Positions 35,479-49,693 of a stretch of DNA of 64,000 nt are shown here, one piece after another (position 1 is the first letter of the stretch; each line of letters starts with the position of its first letter). The stretch is from Anoplolepis gracilipes (lineage: Eukaryota > Arthropoda > Insecta > Hymenoptera > Formicidae), in the NCBI RefSeq assembly GCF_047496725.1, contig NC_132970.1, positions 10,685,501 through 10,749,500 of the forward strand, read 5' to 3'. A program made the position numbers and the translations under genes. Below the pieces are notes generated by a model. The model was not told the origin of the DNA and searched no databases. It saw nothing but the letters and a program-made list of their open reading frames with translations.

Positions 35479-38400
35479 TCAAGGCTCGTAAAATTGCGCT
35501 AGGGCAGTCTTGACTCTGAAATGGAAATGACCATGAATTTGTTAAACATAAAAGTTTGTAATTAGTGACAATAATCGGCGAAGCATAACATTTATCATTC
35601 ATACTTCTCCAACAATTGAGTATCTTTTGTGTGACGTAGTTGTTGTAAGATACGATAAATTCCTAATTCTCTTAAGCGTGCTTGCCGTTGCGCAGAACCG
35701 GGTTCGTCTCTCCAGACTAGGTTACATACACAGAAAATCGCTGCGACTTGTAGTTTCACATTGCTATGCATCTACATAAAATATATATTTTGTACATATA
35801 CTATAAAATGTATACAAATGTGTACAATCGAAATCGACATTCAAGAGAATTATGAAATTAATAAATAGAACTTAGATTAAATGAATAGATAGAATGCGAA
35901 TGTTTTATCGATTTATATATATAAACATTGGCATCACCGAGCTTATGGCGATCAAGGCAAAAGATTTTTATTTTATCTTATTGTAAATAAAACTGCCGTC
36001 CATAAGCATAAGTAACGCCGGTTTATTCGTAAAATCCATGAATTCCAAGAAAAGCTCTATTAATGGAAGCAATAAAATATCGAAGTATTGTAATAACAAT
36101 ACAAACCATATAATCCATGAGTTTCTTAAGCACATCGTCATTAGCCATAATGTGATCTCTAGCTCGGTCGCCGTCAGCGACATTTGCTAAAATGCAAAGT
36201 GCTTGCTCCTTGACATCCGCCGGATGTTCCGGATCTTCCAATACTAAGATAACCGCTTGCATAACGTGAGTGGCATGCTCGCCCATTATACGATCTATAT
36301 GAGCCTTAGTAGAGAGCAAGTTTCGTAACAGCCCCAGCGTTTTCATCAGAACGCTCAACTCTGGATCGGCCAGGAGGCGAAAGATTTGATCAGTGCCCAG
36401 GCACGAGAGTATTTGCGATTTTACACGTTGCTCCGCTTGAAAAGCCACGTTCATTAGGGCCCAAATGCCGTTCAGTCGGAGTGCCGATTCGGGTCGTTTA
36501 GTGAGTGAACATAACAATTCTACTCCGCCGGATTCAAGAATCGGTTCTTTGCTCGGACTAAACTCCAATAGTAAATTACATAAAGTACTCGAGGCAACAG
36601 TTAATAAATCACCTTCACCTTCGCCTCTACCTATAGTACAATAATTATAACAATGTTAATAGTATAACTCATAATTGGCGATCGAATAATAACAGCTAAT
36701 AATAACAGCTAATTATAAGCACTAATTTCTTTATTCCTTTTGTTCTTTTGAAAAAATGATCTTACAATGCAGATAGAGAAAAAAAATAGGGATTATTTTT
36801 ATCTACACGCATAAAAAAAATATGTTGTCCCATTCTAAATTCACATATGTCAATTTTGCTGTACTTAAAAATATTCGCTAGATTACTTGCTTGTTTATAA
36901 AATGTTAATATGTATAATATGTATAACCACTTTTGACAAAAAAATTTAAAAGGTGACAAACTTTTTTTGATACGTGTATTTTTATTTAACTACAGTTCTT
37001 TTGGCTCTTATATAGATTAAAGAAAGAATAATTAACAATGTACATGAATACTTTTTTTCAATATTGAGTTTTTCTTTCTTTTTGATTAAATTGTTAGTTC
37101 GAAATTTAAGACTAAATATACCTATGCTGTATCTCACATGCAATATATGCATACAAGATACATGTTCATTGAGGTCTCTATCAATGTCTATTTTAGCGTA
37201 ATCTGTAATATGCTTATTGTAAATGTATTATCATATTTTACCCTCCAACCCCTTGTCTGCTCCATGTAACAACTGCATAAGTGGCCTCCACACTGCATGA
37301 TCCTGAAACGTAGTACGAAGTTGTTGCACGCTCCTTGAAAGGGAGTGCAAACATCTAACCGCAGCTAAACGAACGCGGGATCCACCGGGATCTTGAAGAC
37401 CAGAGACAACTTGTTCCATAAGACTTTCCGTTTCGATAATACGCTTTCGAATGTCTTCATCGTTAGCACCGAGAGACGCGAATGCTCTAAACGCGGCTTG
37501 TCGCATATCTTGCGTTAATGTTGCATCTTGGACCTGAGCAAAAAAAAAAGTATAGCACATTTTTACACAAACGTAATTCTAAAAATAATATAATATAGTA
37601 ATATAGTTGATCGATTCTATATATATATTTTACTGTAATTTGTACACATTTATAGTGTAATTGTGAATTACTTGTGGATGTGGTCTTAGCAGCTCCGCCA
37701 GTGTCGGTATCAGATGATTACTGATAGATGCTAAACGTTGTAGATCTGTGTCAACTTCAGTAAGATACGCAAGTGTCTCGGCCGCGGCGACTCTCTCGCG
37801 CGGTGGTCTTTCTCGATGACATAATCGAACGAGACACGGTAATGCGCGATACACTACTCGTGGATCGGTAGACGGCAATGCGCCGGCTCTGTGCATGTAC
37901 GCGATGCATCTTGCCGCTTCTAATTGTATCAACGAGCTCTTTTCGCGTCCCATTAATTGGCCTAATGCCACGGGTACCAATCTACCATGGACGGTATTAT
38001 TCGTGCTGGCTGATGCGACCATAACAGACACCATGTGATTCTGATAACACATGTTTGCTAAGCAAGCCAAAGCTGGTAACTGAATGTCAGGCAGAGGGGA
38101 ATCCAATTGCATCGCCAACGTTTCTACCGCTCCGCCTTTGGATAGAGCGTTTTGTTCCTCTGTTGACTAATAAGCAATTTTGCAAATTAGTTTCCTTGTA
38201 ATTTCCTAGTATTTTTTTTATTTTATAAGTTTTATGTTATCTCTTTACCTTACATGCTGTAGTTAAAATCGTCGCAACACAGATTTGACAAGTAACCGAT
38301 CGACTTGCTAAGGATAACAATCGTGGTACTAACTCGGGATCTTGGTAAATTGAATGAACTGGCGCTGATACATGCTGGAATACTGTACGTAGACATCGCA

Positions 38401-39093
38401 AACAGGCTTCGTTCAATTGGTCCAGTACCTTCGTCTTGCCATCTATAGAGATCTCAGGAGTTGGTGTAGAAAGCAAGACTTGAAGAAGTAATGGAACTAC
38501 ACCTAAGTCTATAAGCGCCAATACGTGCTGGTCTGTGCCTTTGGCTAAAGAGCCCAATGTTACTGCAGATTCTAATCTTACACGATCGCCTATAGTACCA
38601 GATGTATCTCCGAGCAATTGCAAAAGTCGAGGTACCACACCCTGAGCTATAACCGAACCTTTTTGTCTGTTGCTGCCAATCACCGAATTTTTGAGGCATC
38701 TAAGAGAGAAAGATAATATTCATGTGCGAAAAATTAATACAATTTTTATGTATTAGAAAAAAGAATATATTTATACAAACAGAACTGTCAATAATTTTTT
38801 ATCAAAGGAGATAAATTACATCCTTAAGATTAAATCCAATTTACACTCACATAATCGCCTCCAGACATTTTTGCGGGTCTGGTGAATATAGTTCATCGAT
38901 GTAACTCCTGGAACTCTCGATGTCCTGCAAGATCGTGAGAAGATCGTGATGTAATTTTGTCGTACGAGTAATACAGTAATAATAGGATTCTACGAGAGAT
39001 CTGTTGGAACCCCAAAAGACAGTTTACTGGAGGTCGCGTACGAATCCGATATGTCATCAAACTCACCATATATGGCTGCATCACCGACACCAT
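35479..39093 (-). CDS. ARMC8: ARMC8, armadillo-repeat subunit of the GID/CTLH E3 ligase
   Basis: Eight exons on the minus strand: 39093-39067, 38924-38851, 38699-38249, 38166-37672, 37533-37242, 36630-36107, 35771-35605 and 35515-35479 (TGA). They join in frame to 688 residues (human about 673). Seen: armadillo-type helical repeats throughout, with blocks near-identical to vertebrate ARMC8: ASLGANDEDIRKRIIETE, VRLAAVRCLHSLSRSVQQLR, FQDHAVWRPLM, LLEFSPSKEPILESGGVELL and MKTLGLLRNLLST. Function in the family: scaffold subunit (yeast Gid5) that docks substrate receptors in the CTLH ubiquitin ligase. It was also described as promoting alpha-catenin degradation and HRS interaction. The 27-nt first exon (MVSVMQPYM) is supported by a GTGAGT donor. 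Exon 6 must begin at 36630 to keep frame. No damage seen. Confidence 0.93.
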
Positions 39094-39855
39094 GTGTAGG
39101 ATTGCGTTCTCACATAAATGCTTCGTAAATCGTTTAATTCGCTCGGTCTCTTCGCGGAGCGACTACTACGAGAATCGCCAAATCGTCCGCTTGCGTATCA
39201 CACGGAACGATCGCAACTCGATTGTGCGCTGCCTGCTGCGTTCTCGTGTTCTAAAATGAACTCAATTTGTTGCAATGATGCCAACATCGCGAAGCGAAAA
39301 CACGTATTCTATATTCTATCAGCTTGCGAATTGCGAGACGTGCACACTGAACCGCAGAGAAAGAGAGAGTTTACTTTGTCGGGTTTGTTCGTTCTTCGTT
39401 CTTTAGTTGCTTTCTTTCGCATTCCTTCTGCTCTCTTTGCTTTTCACATTTTAAAAATGTCATTTTTTCATATATGATTAATATACAATTAATTTATAAG
39501 TTAATTTGCGCGCGATTAACGCTTATAAAATAAAATCTTTGAAATTTATTAAATAAACGCAATTTTTTTAATAATTTTATTTTTAATTTTTTTAAATCAA
39601 AAGCGTAAGAAATAAATTAAAATTCATGATTAAATGAAGAATAAATGATTTTATATACATATAAATATGAGTATTTTATTTATTTATATATATAATAATG
39701 TGCACATCAAATAAAAAGTGATCGAAATCAATTGAAATGAGAGTTGAGATCAAAATCCGAATAATCAGGATTCATAATTAAAGCTGTAACTTTTGATTGA
39801 GTCCAGTCATCTTATAGAAGTAAAAAAAAATATGATTTTGTATGATTTCAGAGAA

Positions 39856-39886
<31 letters not shown>

Positions 39887-40147
39887 AAGATGAGATAGAT
39901 GAATGTAATAAAAACTATCAAAAAACAATGTTTGAAATTTATTCGCATATGTATTATGTATAAAGGGCGTTCACGAAACAGCTGATCAAGTTCCATAATA
40001 ACCTACGTGTAGAGTGAATTTGTGCTCTCATCATAACCAATGACGTGGATATAGGTTAAGTTTTCCTACGCTCGTGCATGTAGTACATGCAACTAAATAA
40101 AATCAATTATTTTGGATATATTTTTCACGAAGAATAATTTGTAAATA
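39094..40147. other. Divergent promoter region of ARMC8 and Got1
   Basis: The GC-richer half next to ARMC8 (39090-39440) is likely its promoter and leader. A (GA)n tract lies at about 39851-39895. Short 5' UTR sequence of Got1 lies on the right. Frames at 39118-39477 look like chance. Confidence 0.5.
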
Positions 40148-40852
40148 ATGTTTGAAATCACGGACACACAGAGTGAGTGCAGAGATTCTTCGAACCAATA
40201 TTGATTTCACAATAAGCCAAAGATAATCTGAAATGGCGATTAACCGCTGTTGATCTTATCATAAGGGATGTGTTTCAGAAATCGGGGTAGGATTGGCAGG
40301 ATTTGGTATTTCTTTCCTATTTCTTGGTGTACTATTGCTCTTCGATAAGGGTTTACTTGCTATTGGAAATGTAAGATTATATACTTGTTACTTGTTTGTA
40401 TAAATTTTACAGAGTTATATTGATTTCTTTCTTAAATTGTATATTCCTTTATAGCTATTGTTTATATCGGGACTCGCGTGTGTAATCGGACCATGGAGAA
40501 CTTTAAATTTCTTCTTTCAAAGACATAAAATGAAAGCCAGTGCCTCGTTCTTAGGAGGTGTTTTTGTAGTACTTATGGGCTGGCCTCTTGTGGGAATGAT
40601 TTTAGAAACTTATGGTTTTATATTGCTATTTAGGTAAGTGATGTACTTTGATAAACTTAACATTAGATTAAACAAGAGTTGTTTCTGTCAAAATATTAAT
40701 TTATTATATTTTTTTTATTCTCTAGTGGCTTTCTACCAGTAGCAATAAATTTTCTACGAAGAGTACCTTTATTGGGAACTGCATTGAATATGCCTGGAAT
40801 AAGTCGAATTTTGGACATAATAGCAGGTGATTCCAATAGAACAACTGTATGA
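40148..40852 (+). CDS. Got1: Vesicle transport protein GOT1 (Golgi transport 1)
   Basis: Four exons: 40148-40172, 40279-40370, 40455-40633 and 40726-40852 (TGA), giving 140 residues against 138 in human GOT1B. Seen: MFEITDTQKIGVGLAGFG, four hydrophobic segments, and the conserved cytosolic loop RHKMKASASFLGGVFVVLMGWPL. The end reads LRRVPLLGTALNMPGI. Family: small tetraspanning membrane proteins of ER/Golgi transport vesicles, originally found by requirement for ER-Golgi fusion in yeast. The Lys at the first junction is split 1+2, confirming the border at 40172/40279. The gene is compact with short introns (about 85-105 nt), as expected of a housekeeping gene. Confidence 0.93.
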
Positions 40853-42388
40853 TAATTATATAATTTACACATTTTTAACTTTACAAATATCAACACATTT
40901 TTGCTTAAAACTTGTATATAAAACAATCATATATATCATATTCCATATTCTTTTTTTTTTTCTCATTCCTATTTTACGATATCAGTTTTCGGATAGAAAT
41001 TTTTGTACAAACAAAAAAGTATATATATATATATATATAAAACTTACCTCCTGTAAATGTAAGAAAATATCAGTAAGCACATGTATAATTGATTTATATA
41101 TTTCTAGTTTACATATGACTTGTGTGTATGTTATCTGATTATGTTAAGAGTATGCTCAATTGCATGTATGTGAAGCATTCCATAAAATTTTATCAAAAGA
41201 AAGTGAGTCTAAAGTTTCTTTTGATCCGTTTAGTAAATTAGTGAATTGCTAAAATAAAGCATACTCTTTTCTTGATCAGGTGATAAATGTTGTGAGACAA
41301 AATAATAAACTGATGTATTTAATGTGATCATAAGATTAATAAAATGTTTTACATATCAAAATTGAAGAAAGATATACTTGATGATACTTATATGTATAAA
41401 ATCTTTTCCTAAATTTTTAGGGAAATTAAATTGACGAATTTACAAAGATATTAAGAGGATACTGGACAAGAGATTTAATAATTATTAGTTTATTGGACAA
41501 GATAATAATTTTATTTTTATTAAAATTATAATTTAGTTAAATAATTCACTTTAGATATAATTGTACAAAACAAAAGAAGCGATTTTAAATCTATTTTTCA
41601 AATAAATTTTTGTTATACATTAACAGGGTGAAACAAAAATTTCCGAATGTATGAAATTTTATATAGTTTTTATTGATTTGCTGCTTTCCCTGCATGCATC
41701 CTAACATGAACAGATTAGATGCATACATTCTGAATAACCACTTTATCTTACACATAAATCGTCTGGAGTGCGAAATTAAATTATCGTCCATCGAAGTTTA
41801 ATGAACTGGCTGGTACCATTAAAATGATATTTCATTAATTATGAATTATGAATTATCTACAACGGGCCGAGAATAAGGGCGGGGGGCGGCCCAGGCTACG
41901 CGCCCCGCCGTCGTCGTGATATTTCGTCGCGCGTCCCCCTCTCTCGTTGATTTTGCGCTGACTCGATTCTCTAGGAAATTATTACTTTCAGTATTTAATA
42001 TTCTGACCGGTCTACTTATTTCAACGCGCATGTGTGGAACGTTTTCCAGGTAACAGGTGTTCGCGATACCTTCGCGAGTGTATTTATCCTCGTCATTTTT
42101 ACGATAATAGAATATGAAAATACACGTAATGTTAACCGCTGCAGGAAAATACTGAATCCGGCAATAAGTTAAGCAGATTCTTTTCTATTTTTTTTATGTT
42201 TACATTTTTTGCCGAGTTTCATGCATTTTACAAGCTGCTACGTCAAACGTCCTCGGCCTGAATTACTTGTTCATGTTACCGACAGCAAGTCTTCTGTCTC
42301 TGGGAATCGCTATCAAATCGGATGGTATGGATAATAATGACGATGTTTGTGACTGTGAAAGTAATGAAACGAGAATCGTATTAGCGCT
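40853..42388. other. Convergent 3' regions of Got1 and ADP/ATP translocase
   Basis: Mostly AT-rich 3' UTR and spacer with a plausible AATAAA for Got1 near 41253. A sharp GC-rich island lies at about 41868-41960, unexpected between two 3' ends. No tRNA-like fold or recognisable protein was found in it. Confidence 0.45.
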
Positions 42389-44793
42389 TTAAAGCAGATT
42401 CTTGATTTCATCGTACAACACGAGTACGAGTGCACCGCCGGTACCACGGAGAACGTTGGAGAATGCGCCCTTGAAGAAAGCACTGCCACCTTCTGATTTA
42501 TAAATAGTGGCCCAACAGTGAAGAGTATTTTTATACAGAATGTCACTCTTAGCACGGCCAGACTGCATCATCATACGTCTACGTACTGTATCAAAGGGAT
42601 AAGATACGATACCCGCGACAGTGGTTACGACCTGCAACAGATTTGAATGAATAAGCAAACCAGTTTAACGAAACTGCACAAATTTACATGAACAATAAAA
42701 TTAAAGTCATCTTTTCACCTGGGCAATACCCCATGAGACAAGGAATGGAGTCTTTTTGGGGTCTGGCAGCATACCACGGGCAGTGTCATAGAAACCGAAA
42801 TAAGATGCACGGTAAATAATGATACCCTGCACCGAGACGCCAAAGCCACGGTATAGACCGACGAGTCCGTCAGCTTTGAAGATTTTAGTTAAGCAGTTAC
42901 CCAATCCTGTAAATTCACGCTCGCCACCAGCTTTGCCTACATCAGCAGCTAACCTAGTGTATAACAATGTAACAATAATTTTTAGTATCAATAATATAAA
43001 TTAAAAAAATTTTTAATTACTAGAATATATACAAATTCATCTATTAAAACGAATTAATAATATTAATGTTTTTCTGACATTTTACTGATACAACTTACTC
43101 ACATAAATAAACAAGACTATATTATTCTTCATTAATTAAATATTTAAATTTATATAAAAAAGGAGAATATCTATAGATAAAATTAAATTTGTACAATTTA
43201 ACTTTAAGTTATTATTAATTATTTACTAATTAATAATTTTCTTTATATATAATTTACCTAGTTCTGGCAAAGTCAAGTGGGTAGACAAAGCATAAAGAGG
43301 TAGCTCCTGCAGCACCACCAGATGCAAGATTTCCAAGGAAATAACGCATAAACTGAGTGTTCTTGTCGACACCACCAAGAAAAACTTGTTTATACTTGTC
43401 TTTGAAAGCAAAGTTTAAAGCCTGTGTCGGGAAGTATCTGATCACATTAGCAAAATTACCACGCCAATAACTCAAAAATCCTTGTTCCTTTGGGATACGG
43501 ACAAAACAATCCACCATACCTAGAAAAAAAATTATATATATAATATAAATATATAAATATATAAATGTTTCAAAGATTAGAAATAAAAATACAAGAGTTT
43601 TACATAATATTAAAAGTTAATATATATAATTTTATTGGCTAAATTGACGAATAGTCAAGTTTTAGTTATATATAATGAAGAATTAACGAGTAAAACGATG
43701 ATCGCAAATCGATAAATAGTTCTAGTTATGGCTTTTTTTTCCATCGAACAATTTTATTCAATAATCGCAATTGTTTAATGTACCGATTAAATTGTACCGC
43801 GGACTTTTTTCACAGACAGTGACATTTTTCTAATCATTTTTTTGAAAAGCGTCATCGAGACAAAACTGTCATAACGCGTCTCCTGCTTGGCATGGATGAA
43901 TCAGCTTAAGATCTTAATGGACGGCATGAATTCGTGACGCGTGAAAGTAGATATAAGAATCCGGTCTCGTGGTCGACGAAAGGGCGGCCATGTTGGACCG
44001 CATCGTCATCGATCGGGGTTAAGAGAGCGAAGGAGAGAAGCCACGCGCTGCCATCTGGTTCGGGACGATGCGTTTTATTGAAATATCGATCCATCGTGAG
44101 GAACCGGAGAGGAACGTCTATGTCGCGATCGGCCTCGGCGTGGCCTAAGTTATGTAATACAAGTAATAGCCGCCGAAACTTGGGCTTGACCTTTGTTACA
44201 TAAATGCGCGAAATATACTTTCGCGACTCGCGGCTCGCGACGAGGCTATCGCGCGTAGGACATGCGAGGCATCCGTTGCTGTCTCTAACGGCATTACATA
44301 ATGACCATATCTTTGTCTTCCTTCCTCTATCGAGTCACGCTGCAACTCTCCGTGTTCGAACACCCTGGGAACAGTGGCACGTTCGAGATTACTGACTTCT
44401 GTCACACATGTTCCGTAGAGCTGCCATTCTTGCCATTCCGCCACGCACCGCGTTAACGGTACCGGGTTCTCCGGAGACGATTTCGGTACGATATGGCTAC
44501 GTCTCGTCCCTCTCTCGCATTACCCTTACCGTATCATTACCGTGTGCACGAGATACGGCTGATACTTTTTCGCATGACTCTAGGACACGAGATAAGAAAG
44601 AAAAAGATATAGACACACATACACACTTACCCTTGTAACGCTTATCTTCGGAGATCTGCTTGGAGATGTGCTGTACTTGTAGCAACAACTTGACACGCTC
44701 AATGGGCGCGACAGTGGTTTTGGAAATCGCCGCGGCTACACCGCCGGCGATGAAATCCTTGGCGAACGCCACGGGATCCGCGAGTCCAGACAT
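42389..44793 (-). CDS. sesB: ADP/ATP translocase (mitochondrial adenine nucleotide carrier)
   Basis: Four exons on the minus strand: 44793-44631, 43519-43258, 42953-42719 and 42631-42389 (TAA), giving 300 residues, the standard carrier length. Seen: three repeats of about 100 residues, each with a mitochondrial carrier signature (PIERVKLLLQ, PLDFARTR, PFDTVRRRMMMQ). The RRRMMM hexapeptide is specific to adenine nucleotide translocases. It exchanges ADP for ATP across the inner mitochondrial membrane. Like other carriers it has no cleavable presequence. Each junction was set by phase (Gly split 1+2, Arg split 2+1). Intron 1 (43520-44630) is CpG-rich near the promoter. Insect genomes often carry a second translocase gene, so the symbol is by family, not by orthology. 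Confidence 0.95.
43520..44630 (-). other. Translocase intron 1, CpG-rich promoter-proximal part
   Basis: About 43870-44600 has raised GC and CpG content, giving overlapping long frames on both strands that resemble no protein. It reads as an extension of the promoter island into the first intron. GCGGCCATGTTGG at 43984-43996 resembles a YY1/Pho site. Confidence 0.5.
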
Positions 44794-45310
44794 CGTGGGG
44801 TGGATACGTGTGGTGAGATACAGGTAACGTAAAGGAGAGAGGACTCCCGATGTCTAAGTGTTTCGGACGCGCGCCGGACGACGAGTGAACGAGGCAGAGA
44901 TCGCACGTCACGAGCGAACAGGACCCTCCGCTAAGAATAGCCGCGCAGGTCACGTGTATCACTCTGCGCAACTACGAAATCACTAATCACACGGCACCGC
45001 GCGCCGCGCGCACCGCCTTCTCGCCGGTCAACTCGCGACCGTGACACACGGTCACTGTGACACTCGGTCAGCCGTGCTTCCGCCTGAATTCGCGACCTCA
45101 CCTTTTCACGGTCGACTTTTTGGCGATACGCCGCGTTACTCTTCACATCTTGCCGATCTTTCGCCACCCGCGCGAATTCCGCGTTCGAAAGCCGCCCCTT
45201 CTCGCGCCGCAACGACGTCCCATCCGGTTGCGACCGGCCTATTGCGGCCCCGATCGGTGTCGCGGGTATTCGAAATTTCGAACTTCCTCGAACGGCGGGA
45301 AAATTGACTT
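44794..45310 (-). promoter_or_regulatory. CpG-rich promoter / leader of ADP/ATP translocase
   Basis: Dense CpG (CGCGCCGCGCGCACCGCC near 45000) directly upstream of the translocase ATG, falling back to AT-rich DNA beyond about 45320. No core promoter motif was singled out. Confidence 0.45.
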
Positions 45311-46040
45311 TGGAATGCGCGCAATAAGAATGTCGCGATTTATCGCCTCTTCAATTGTTTGTTTCGATTAATAATAGAGAGGTTATTACAAGTATATAAC
45401 GAGTGACCATTTAAGTTGTGTTAAAAGTAAAAAAACCGGTCATATTATCCCTTTTAAATATCGTCATTTAATCGACTATCGGTCTGGTATTTGAATCTTG
45501 TAACTTTTTTTTTTACAAGTCGGTTTACAAGTCAAAATGAATGCGCTAAGTATCGAAGGAAAAGTGTTTTTTTATCAGTTTCTACAATAAAGATAAAAAC
45601 TATACCGTAACGTATCGTGGATTTCGTAGTAAATATTGTAAATTTGATGTAAAAAAGTTTCAAACGAAATTACACTCAGAAGTATGTTATACATATTTAA
45701 GATTTCATTTATTCTTCAAATAAAAAAGTGTACATAAAGATATATAAAAATAAATATAAATAACATTTTTAGTTATTTTTTTATCTGTATTTCAAAAATT
45801 TTTGCAAACGGTTGCAGTTTTCTGCCGACTTCGATGAATAACATGAAAACATGTTTAAATATAGTTCAAGCAAAAGTGTGTCTCTTTTTATAATGTGTAT
45901 TTCAATTATTAAAATATATATTTTTAAATATATTTTTTATATAGTAATAAAACTTACGTTTTATTTATTTTCAGCTTACTTGTTTCGAAGCAATTACCAT
46001 TTACTTTCAACACAATTCAAATAGTCAACTGTTTTATTTT

Positions 46041-46042
<2 letters not shown>

Positions 46043-46072
<30 letters not shown>
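46043..46072. repeat. (TG)n microsatellite
   Basis: About 15 TG units in the spacer upstream of the translocase gene. Confidence 0.9.
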
Positions 46073-46076
<4 letters not shown>

Positions 46077-48685
46077 ATAGAAAAAGTAAAGAGACTGGAG
46101 AAAAAAGAATTTTTTGTTGAATAATTTTATAATACAATGAAACGTGTAATATTATAAAGAGATGAAGTTTGAGTATCTATAAATATATTAATCAAAAAGG
46201 CTAATAAAAATTAACAATCTTAGCAATTATAACAAATAAACACCTCGGTGTGACAGGTTGCGTTCTTGATGTTAATTATAATCGTTGATTTTGCACAATC
46301 TAAATAGTTATCAGACTACTAAAATAAGAATTTTAATAGAACTTTTATCCTTTAAATTGTAATATATCTCTAGACTTTAGGTACTACATTAGAAAAATTA
46401 AACTTAATATTTATTGCCTACTTATTGATTAAATTTATTGATTAGATCAAGGTTCCACAAAAGTTCGAATTCGTATTGATTCATTGTTGCCAATTTATAA
46501 ATGACAAAACCAATCACGAGCACGTGATCGTATGAATAAATTGCACGAGTATCCCTCTTCAGTCAAATCTTTACCTATTTTCAGGACGCCAGCTGATCGT
46601 ACACTTTAATCCTTTGAAGTGACTGTGAGTGAGCTTTGCATTCCTGTCAAGAACGAAATGCAAGGTCGATTCTCCCCGAAGAAGGAGGTTAACGGGACGC
46701 ATCTTGCGTAATCTTGGCTTACAGCCATCGCGCTGCGGAGGATCGCGCCAGAGTTCAATGGGGTAACGTCAAAAAAGCAGTGTATTTATACAGTTGTGAG
46801 AAAAGCGCGCGCGCGTGCGGAATAGACGATGCTAAAATCAGCTGTCTCTCGCCTACACACACACACACACACGTGGTGTACTACACGCATATCGATACCG
46901 ATTACGAACTTTTCCGCTCGTACGCAAATCACCGACATTTATATATATTTTTTTTATACGTTGAAGAACAAATCACGAATAAATGCGACTACTTTGATCT
47001 TTTGATTTGAGCTTGATTTAAATAACGTTTTATATAATTCGAATTATACTTGACATTGGCCTTACAATTAAATTTAGAAGAACCTACGAGGTGACTGAGA
47101 TAGAAAAGATGCTTCAAGTAGATTATTCTTTGATATATTTAGAGTCGATTGAGGCTCAGTTCCACAACTTACTTTAAAAGAGTTTAAACTTCGGTTAAAA
47201 TAGGTTGTGGAATTAGGCCTTATTTTTAACTATGAAAATGTTGAGAGTGAACATTTATTGCGACTCATTAATTTTTAAACATTTTTTAACGAACAAAAAA
47301 CAATTTATAAATAAAACATGAAATAAAATTGATTTAAATAAAATTAATTGAAAAATATCTTGTCATTAATTTATACTTGTTTGCTTATTGTTTGTACAGT
47401 AATCTCGTTAGCAGTCTTTTGAATATCTAACAATGATTAAATGCATTTTACACACTTTCAGGTTAGCATCGAATAATTTATTTATGTCAATATTATAAGA
47501 TTAGTATCACATTTTAAATGATAAAGAGAACACCTAATAAGAAAGCATATATATTATATATATTATATTATTACTAGGTAAATGACTATATATTTTTTTT
47601 TAATTAGCTAAACTTTGAAGATTTTACAATCAATGATAAAGGATTCCAATTTTTAAAAATTAGAAAGAGTGTCTTGCATGATGTATGCCAAATACAAATT
47701 TTACAAAAAATAAGACATTCATCCATTTAAAACTTTACAGTGTAATAATAATTTTAACAGAAAAGATACGCTTCTTTTATTTAGCCGTTGGCAGACTTTA
47801 ATAATATTATTAAAATCACCTGAACCATGTCTACATAACATTTTAGCATATAGTATAACGTGCGTTTTTGTCATGTAATTATTAATTTATTCATGCCATT
47901 TTGTAGCTAAATAAGTAATGCATCTTCTCTGTGTTAAAATTATTATTGATATAAAATTCTGTAATTTTAATCCGAAAATTATGTATATTATTAATAAGTA
48001 TTTTTAGATAAAAAAAATAGTTTTTTGTACATTTATAAGAATTTCCCAACGTGTCCAATAAAACTTTCATGATTAGATAAGATAGATGAAGAAGTTGCAT
48101 GATAAGAGCAAAGAGATTTCAATGAAATTTTCTACGTATCAATACACATATAGTACGTAAGAATGCACGACAGACCACGTGCTGCGGTGTTATCAACTCG
48201 GGCTTGTTAAAGGTCGGACCCGGGCTCGGGGACTCGAATGTCGCGTATTGGATTAAATGACGACCTTGAGATAGACTGCCACACTTTATGACTGCGTAAT
48301 CGTCTCGTGCCAGCGATTTTTCGATGAACGATCAATGCACCTGAAAAACCTTCCTCAGTCAATCAGTCTCTTGTTATCATTACGAGTCATATGTGATTGC
48401 AAAACTTGGACGGCACACGTGATACTGAAAAACGAACAAGTCATTGTCATGAGTTTCGACTTCATGAGCGTAATATAATCGCAAAAGTGATTATTGCCTT
48501 CTCTAAAATAACGATATTTTTATTGACGTTGCTCAAAACGGTTGCTCGTATTTTCATTATATAAGTCACGGTTCGTGTGAATCTTTGTTAACTGAAAATC
48601 AATAATAAAATTTAACAAATTAGGAAATTTATTAGAATTAATTAATTAGAACTATAAAGTATTATTTAAAAATAATTTAATTATT

Positions 48686-48729
<44 letters not shown>

Positions 48730-48904
48730 ATAGTAATCTCTACTAAATGTAATCAATAAATATAATTTTAAATCGGAAGATTAATTAAATCAGTAGATTT
48801 AAAAGTTCGCGTTTTTAATAGAGACATTTTTTTCACAATATTGTTTTATGAGATGAATCGATCAGTTGCAATCGATTTGTTGGCTGTCCCTGATAAGCTG
48901 ATGT

Positions 48905-49210
<306 letters not shown>

Positions 49211-49652
49211 ATTTAAATAGAAATATTATAATGCAATGCCTTTATATAACGTTTCGTTATTTCCTACATCAATTATGAACACGAATAATTTATGATAAGT
49301 TAGTTATTTCTGCATGTTATTAAGTTTTATTACATATATGTATAGTATGCTATATGAATATTTTTACCAAATTTTCTGTACATAAAAAAATATATGTAGA
49401 TTACAGAAAACATTTTTTTCTGTACTTTTTTCTAAAACTTTATGGGAAAAAGTGTGCTACTTCGATTTGTACCTGCGTGAATTCATATAAAAATAGATCT
49501 CCGCGTAAAAATAAATATGACGTGCCAAAATTTAATATTATATAGCACACACCTTTAACTTACTCTATTATATTCTATATGTAAACATTTTTATTATATT
49601 ATTCAATGAAGTAAAAATTCTACGAGTATTATATCATATATATTTTTAACTT

Positions 49653-49693
<41 letters not shown>

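Noticed and set aside
36626..36630. Alternative acceptor four bases into ARMC8 exon 6
   Set aside because: GTAG at 36630-36627 offers a second AG, but starting at 36626 would break the frame set by the preceding exon, which ends in phase 1.
43906..44638. Several ORFs on both strands in translocase intron 1
   Set aside because: They lie inside an intron fixed by the carrier reading frame. The raised GC content explains their length, and they show no recognisable domain.
46714..47010. 98-residue ORF (MAYSHRAAEDRARVQWG...)
   Set aside because: It runs through a CA microsatellite and AT-rich DNA with no domain. It may be leader sequence of furry, but protein coding is not supported.
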